The notes below the pieces were generated by a model. The model did no database searches and had not been told where the DNA came from. It saw nothing but the letters and a program-made list of their open reading frames with translations. Shown here piece after piece: positions 7,222 to 10,011 of a stretch of DNA of 10,011 nt (the first letter of the stretch is position 1; every line of letters starts with the position of its first letter). Source of the DNA: JAGXLC01 sp964472385. GTDB lineage: Bacteria > Bacteroidota > Bacteroidia > Bacteroidales > UBA12077. The stretch covers positions 1 to 10,011 of the forward strand of contig CAYYLT010000123.1 of the NCBI GenBank assembly GCA_964472385.1, written 5' to 3'. The position numbers were made by a program, and so were the translations under genes.

Positions 7222-7310
7222 AAAAAAATAGATCATCTAATCGGCGGGAAAAAGAAAAAATGCCTGCTTAGATTCAAAAACATACATCCATAAAATGCCG
7301 ATCAAATGAT
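7222..7310 (-). terminator. Possible terminator after the TonB plug gene
   Basis: On the minus strand an arm at 7310-7297 (ATCATTTGATCGGC) pairs with 7245-7232 (GCCGATTAGATGAT) at 12 of 14 positions. A run of seven T follows at 7228-7222. The loop of about 51 nt is long for a classical terminator, so this is tentative. It is the only T-tailed stem seen between the plug gene and queE. Confidence 0.3.
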
Positions 7311-7365
7311 AACCACAGTTATGCCAAAAAATAAGGGAACAAATCCGAATCAGGTTAACCTCAAA

Positions 7366-8034
7366 TTATTCTCTTTTCGTCTTAATGATGATTACCCCAT
7401 TGGCTCCTCTTGAACCATACATTGCTGTACCTCCATCTTTGATCACATTGACCGATTTCACATCCAGTGGATGAATATGGGATATACTGTTGCGGTAGGT
7501 TCCATCGACAACAAAAAGAGTCTCGGAATTCGCAGAGTTCATCCCTCTGATCACAATGGTTTGATTGACTACATCAACACCTGTTAATTCACCCTGCAAG
7601 AGATCATAGATCGAACTGTACTTTCCAAAATTTTTGTCCTCATTATTGAGTTGTGAAATGGCATAAGTCAGATCCGATTGATCAATATAACCCAGGCCCG
7701 TTGCAATCTGCCTGTTTTTCTTCCCACCTTTGAAAGCCATATTGACCTTCACCGAATCATCATTTTTTATGCGAACCCTTTCCGTATAAAAACCCTTTGC
7801 TTTGAAAACAAGCTTATCTTTTTTCTCACATCCAATACAAAACCGACCGGATGAATCGGTGAGTGCCGTCTGATCAGATTTACGTGCCGTAACTTTTACC
7901 CCTTTCAAATAATATTTATTGAAGGATTTAACAACACCACATACGGTCACCTCCTGTGCATTAAGATTACCTGCACTCAATATAATCCCCAAAACCAGGA
8001 AAATTCCAACCCCCATATATTTCAATTTAAGCAT
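7366..8034 (-). CDS. Secreted stand-alone TonB-dependent receptor plug protein (CRD plus plug, no barrel)
   Basis: 222 residues. Residues 1-26 are a signal peptide ending LNAQ, with no lipobox Cys. Residues about 28-105 are a carboxypeptidase-regulatory-like beta domain (VCGVVKSFNKYYLKGVKVTARKS, LTDSSGRFCIGC, KLVFKAKGFYTERVRI). Residues about 140-222 are a SusC-type plug domain: IYDLLQGELTGVDV, IVIRGMNS, LFVVDGTYRN, IHPLDVKSVNVIKDGGTAMYGSRGANGVIIIKTKRE. In SusC-like receptors a barrel of several hundred residues follows directly. Here TAA comes straight after the plug, and the same frame beyond it reads as non-barrel sequence. It is either a genuine barrel-less periplasmic plug protein, which occurs in Bacteroidota, or a cut-down receptor. 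The intact frame, complete domain edges and a good upstream -7 box favour a working gene. Its role is unknown; binding a partner barrel or acting with TonB is a guess. Three Cys are present, two as CIGC. Confidence 0.82.
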   Translation of the reverse strand: MLKLKYMGVGIFLVLGIILSAGNLNAQEVTVCGVVKSFNKYYLKGVKVTARKSDQTALTDSSGRFCIGCEKKDKLVFKAKGFYTERVRIKNDDSVKVNMAFKGGKKNRQIATGLGYIDQSDLTYAISQLNNEDKNFGKYSSIYDLLQGELTGVDVVNQTIVIRGMNSANSETLFVVDGTYRNSISHIHPLDVKSVNVIKDGGTAMYGSRGANGVIIIKTKRE

Positions 8035-8060
8035 AGCATAGATTTTTTTGCGTTTACATT

Positions 8061-8068
8061 CAAAGATA
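8061..8068 (-). promoter_or_regulatory. Bacteroidota-type -7 box for the TonB plug gene
   Basis: The minus strand reads TATCTTTG, an exact match to TAnnTTTG, the -7 consensus of the primary Bacteroidota sigma factor. Transcription would start around 8054, leaving a leader of about 20 nt before the ATG at 8034. The -33 region is only a T-rich stretch near 8081-8087, so that half is weak. Confidence 0.5.
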
Positions 8069-8110
8069 AGAATTTTCTAAAAAAATAAGATAGATTTATC
8101 CATATTTCTA

Positions 8111-8136
8111 TTGGTGTAAAGAATTTATTATATTCG
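8111..8136 (+). promoter_or_regulatory. Candidate promoter of the M20 dipeptidase
   Basis: TTG at 8111-8113 and TATATTCG at 8129-8136 (one mismatch to TAnnTTTG) lie 15 bp apart, a little closer than usual for Bacteroidota. Transcription would begin some 17 nt before the ATG at 8161. With the minus-strand box it would make the 126-bp gap a divergent promoter region. Confidence 0.3.
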
Positions 8137-8160
8137 TAAATTCAACACAAAAAATTGGAT

Positions 8161-9531
8161 ATGATAAATATTAAACAATACATTGAGGAGAACAAAGAGC
8201 GGTTTTTGGATGAATTGTTCGAGCTTCTGCGGATTCCCTCCATCAGTTCGGCAACAGAGCACAAGGAGGATATGGTAAAGATGGCAGAATTACTAAAAAC
8301 CAAACTTTTGGATGCTGGTGTGGATAAAGCTATGCTCATTCCCACCAAAGGTAATCCGGTGGTCTATGGTGAAAAAATCATTGACCAGGCCAAACCTACG
8401 GTATTGGTTTATGGGCATTATGACGTAATGCCTGTTGATCCGATAGATAAGTGGGATACTGCTCCTTTTGAACCGGAAATCCGGGAAGATAAAATATATG
8501 GCAGGGGAGCAGATGATGATAAGGGTCAGTCTTTTATGCATGTTAAAGCTTTTGAGATCCTTGTGAAATCAGGAACGCTCAAGTGCAATGTCAAATTTAT
8601 GCTGGAGGGCGAAGAGGAAATTGGATCTCCTAATCTACAAGCATTTTGCCAGCAAAACCGGCAAATGCTTAAAGCAGATACCATATTGGTCTCAGACACC
8701 AGCATGCTCGGGAAGGAAAATCCCAGCATTACAACCGGTCTGAGGGGACTTGCCTATATGGAGGTACAGGTTACCGGCCCTGACAGAGATCTGCATTCAG
8801 GGATCTATGGTGGTGCCGTAGCCAATCCTGCCAATGTGCTTTGTGACATGATTGCCAAATTAAAAGATCAACAGAACCGGATTTCGATACCCGGGTTTTA
8901 TGATGATGTTATTGAAGTAACCCCAGAAGAAAGGGAAGCATTGAACAAAGCCCCAATGGATCTGGGAAACTATAAGAAAGCCATCAACATCAAAGAAGTC
9001 AATGGTGAAACAGGTTATACAACCCTGGAAAGAACAGGAATCCGTCCTTCTTTAGATGTCAATGGCATGTGGAGTGGTTATACCGGCGAAGGAGCCAAGA
9101 CTATCCTTCCGGCAACCGCCGGGGCTAAAATATCAATGCGCCTGGTACCTAACCAAAATCATACCAAAATATCAGAATTATTCCGTACTTATGTGCAATC
9201 CATAGCACCTGAAACGGTTAAATTGACTGTTAAATCACTTCATGGAGGACAGGGATACGTTTGCCCCATCGATCTGCCTGCATATAAGGCGGCCGCTGAG
9301 GCGATGGAAGAGACATTGGGTAAAAAGCCCATTCCGGTCAGAAGCGGAGGTAGTATACCCATTATTGCCACATTTGAAAAAGTATTGGATATCAAATCCA
9401 TTTTGCTTGGATTCGGACTGGAAAGTGATGCCATTCATTCCCCCAACGAAAATTTTCCCCTTGAACAGTTCTTTAACGGCATCGAAACCATTGGCCGGTT
9501 CTATGAAAAAATCCACAATTCAAACTTGTGA
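8161..9531 (+). CDS. M20-family metallodipeptidase (CNDP/carnosinase-like)
   Basis: A cytosolic di-zinc (or manganese) dipeptidase of 456 residues, expected to hydrolyse dipeptides. All catalytic positions known from human CNDP2 are present: H86 and D88 in VYGHYDVMPVDP, bridging D119 in GRGADDDKGQ, general base E152 and ligand E153 in LEGEEEIGS, D179 in VSDTSML, and H426 in ESDAIHSPNENF. Between them a lid domain (about 200-320) carries H212 in DRDLHSGIYGG, the residue that contacts substrate across the dimer. Length is normal and there is no signal peptide. The ATG at 8161 is chosen over a TTG two codons upstream. It stands alone on its strand, divergent from the plug gene. The exact dipeptide specificity cannot be read from sequence; a wider M20 peptidase or deacylase role is less likely given the match to the dipeptidase branch. 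Confidence 0.93.
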   Translation: MINIKQYIEENKERFLDELFELLRIPSISSATEHKEDMVKMAELLKTKLLDAGVDKAMLIPTKGNPVVYGEKIIDQAKPTVLVYGHYDVMPVDPIDKWDTAPFEPEIREDKIYGRGADDDKGQSFMHVKAFEILVKSGTLKCNVKFMLEGEEEIGSPNLQAFCQQNRQMLKADTILVSDTSMLGKENPSITTGLRGLAYMEVQVTGPDRDLHSGIYGGAVANPANVLCDMIAKLKDQQNRISIPGFYDDVIEVTPEEREALNKAPMDLGNYKKAINIKEVNGETGYTTLERTGIRPSLDVNGMWSGYTGEGAKTILPATAGAKISMRLVPNQNHTKISELFRTYVQSIAPETVKLTVKSLHGGQGYVCPIDLPAYKAAAEAMEETLGKKPIPVRSGGSIPIIATFEKVLDIKSILLGFGLESDAIHSPNENFPLEQFFNGIETIGRFYEKIHNSNL

Positions 9532-9653
9532 TATCCGGGACTTTATGTAATACCGCCATTCAGGCATTATGAAAACCTGCCAGGCATTGGGTATTCAAAA
9601 AAGCCTTCAACAATGGAATTTGTATACCGGAATGATATGATCAGGAATTATTC
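9532..9653. other. Short non-coding gap after the dipeptidase
   Basis: No gene is seen. AATACC (9549-9554) and GGTATT (9590-9595) form a 6-bp stem around an inner CAGG/CCTG pair, and CAGGCATT occurs twice in direct orientation (from 9561 and from 9581). There is no T-run, so if it ends transcription it would not be a classical intrinsic terminator. The repeat copy starts directly after this gap, so the last 480 bp of the window hold no recognisable gene. Confidence 0.35.
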
Positions 9654-9963
9654 TAACCTGTATTATGCATGTGTCAAGTTTTGGGTAAATGCAAGGCGTC
9701 GAAAGCCTACGACGTAGTCACCTACTTCGGATTTGCTGAAAAACACAAAAAATGCCTATAATAAATAGAATGAGTACATTTATTATTTGCAAATTGGAAG
9801 GTTATTAGCATATATTTCGTTAAACGCCTTGTCTTTTTTATGATAATTTTTTGTTAGCCTTCAGCAAACCCTGCTTCGAGGTTTTCGCCACGTAGCAGTT
9901 GCACAAAAATTGGCGCACTCGGGAAAAATGTTTAAAAATTAAAATTTTTGAGCATACTAATTA
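9654..9963 (+). repeat. MITE-like nested repeat, interrupted copy (copy C)
   Basis: The left arm 9654-9742 differs from 2031-2119 at about 12 of 90 positions. The right arm 9861-9920 is almost identical to 2181-2240, sharing TCAGCAAACCCTGCTTCGAG and TTTTCGCCACGTAGCAG. The centre (about 9743-9858) is unrelated to, and about twice as long as, the centre of copy B. The AT-rich tail starts (TTTTTGAGCATACTAA) but breaks off at about 9963, where a different element appears to begin. Confidence 0.75.
9729..9871. mobile_element. Inner inverted-repeat unit, longer variant (copy C)
   Basis: GGATTTGCTGAA at 9729-9740 pairs with TTCAGCAAACCC at 9860-9871, with one mismatch. The unit is flanked by TACTTC (9723-9728) and TGCTTC (9872-9877), the same near-direct repeat as in copy B. 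The 143-bp unit encloses AT-rich DNA without a usable ORF. Confidence 0.45.
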
Positions 9964-10011
9964 GGGTTTGCTGAAAAAGTCTTTAGTGCATCAGCTACGA
10001 GGCGGCAAAGC
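9964..10011 (+). mobile_element. Edge of another mobile element, cut by window end
   Basis: The tail of repeat copy C is abruptly replaced by GGGTTTGCTGAAAA, the same 14-mer that bounds the inner units, now facing outward from the window. The following bases (AGCTACGAGGCGGCAAAGC) resemble the conserved arms (GCTACGTGGCGAAAACC read on the complement). This looks like the terminal inverted repeat and subterminal region of a larger insertion sequence or a further repeat copy. Confidence 0.45.

Noticed and set aside
9532..9653. Intrinsic terminator for the dipeptidase
   Set aside because: The stem AATACC/GGTATT is short, the loop is long, and no T-run follows.

Overview
The window reads as a piece of a Bacteroidota chromosome, probably Bacteroidales or a close relative. 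Supporting signs are an OmpA-like protein with the TPR, five-bladed propeller, CRD and OmpA order known from PorE, a SusC-type TonB plug domain, a -7 box of the TAnnTTTG type, few Shine-Dalgarno sequences, and AT-rich DNA. No rRNA, tRNA, CRISPR array or complete transposase gene is visible.

Layout, left to right. Positions 1-89 are the right-hand tail of a repeat that begins before the window. Next is an Omp85-like outer-membrane protein on the minus strand (87-2024). A full copy of the repeat (2031-2343) starts 6 bp upstream of its start codon, followed by an AT-rich spacer. A plus-strand gene (2614-4083) joins a class III nucleotidyl cyclase domain to an HD metal-hydrolase domain. It converges on a minus-strand PorE-like OmpA protein (4355-6337). 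Further right on the minus strand are queE (6490-7086) and a secreted stand-alone TonB plug protein (7366-8034). The plug gene is divergent from an M20 metallodipeptidase (8161-9531). The window ends in another copy of the repeat (from 9654), which is interrupted at about 9964 by what looks like the end of another element.

The genes do not form one pathway. Two or three are envelope proteins (Omp85-like barrel, PorE-like peptidoglycan anchor, secreted plug protein), and the others are cytosolic: queuosine/7-deazapurine synthesis, cyclic-nucleotide signalling and peptide hydrolysis. Spacings of 150-280 bp and changes of strand suggest mostly single-gene transcription units.

The most unusual content is the repeat family. 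Copies lie in the same orientation in four or five gaps. They have near-inverted outer ends, conserved complementary arms, and a variable centre bounded by a second inverted repeat and a 6-bp direct repeat. Their outer edge lies so close to the genes that it supplies the stop codons of the Omp85-like gene and queE. The fused cyclase-HD protein and the barrel-less TonB plug protein are the two proteins most worth a second look.
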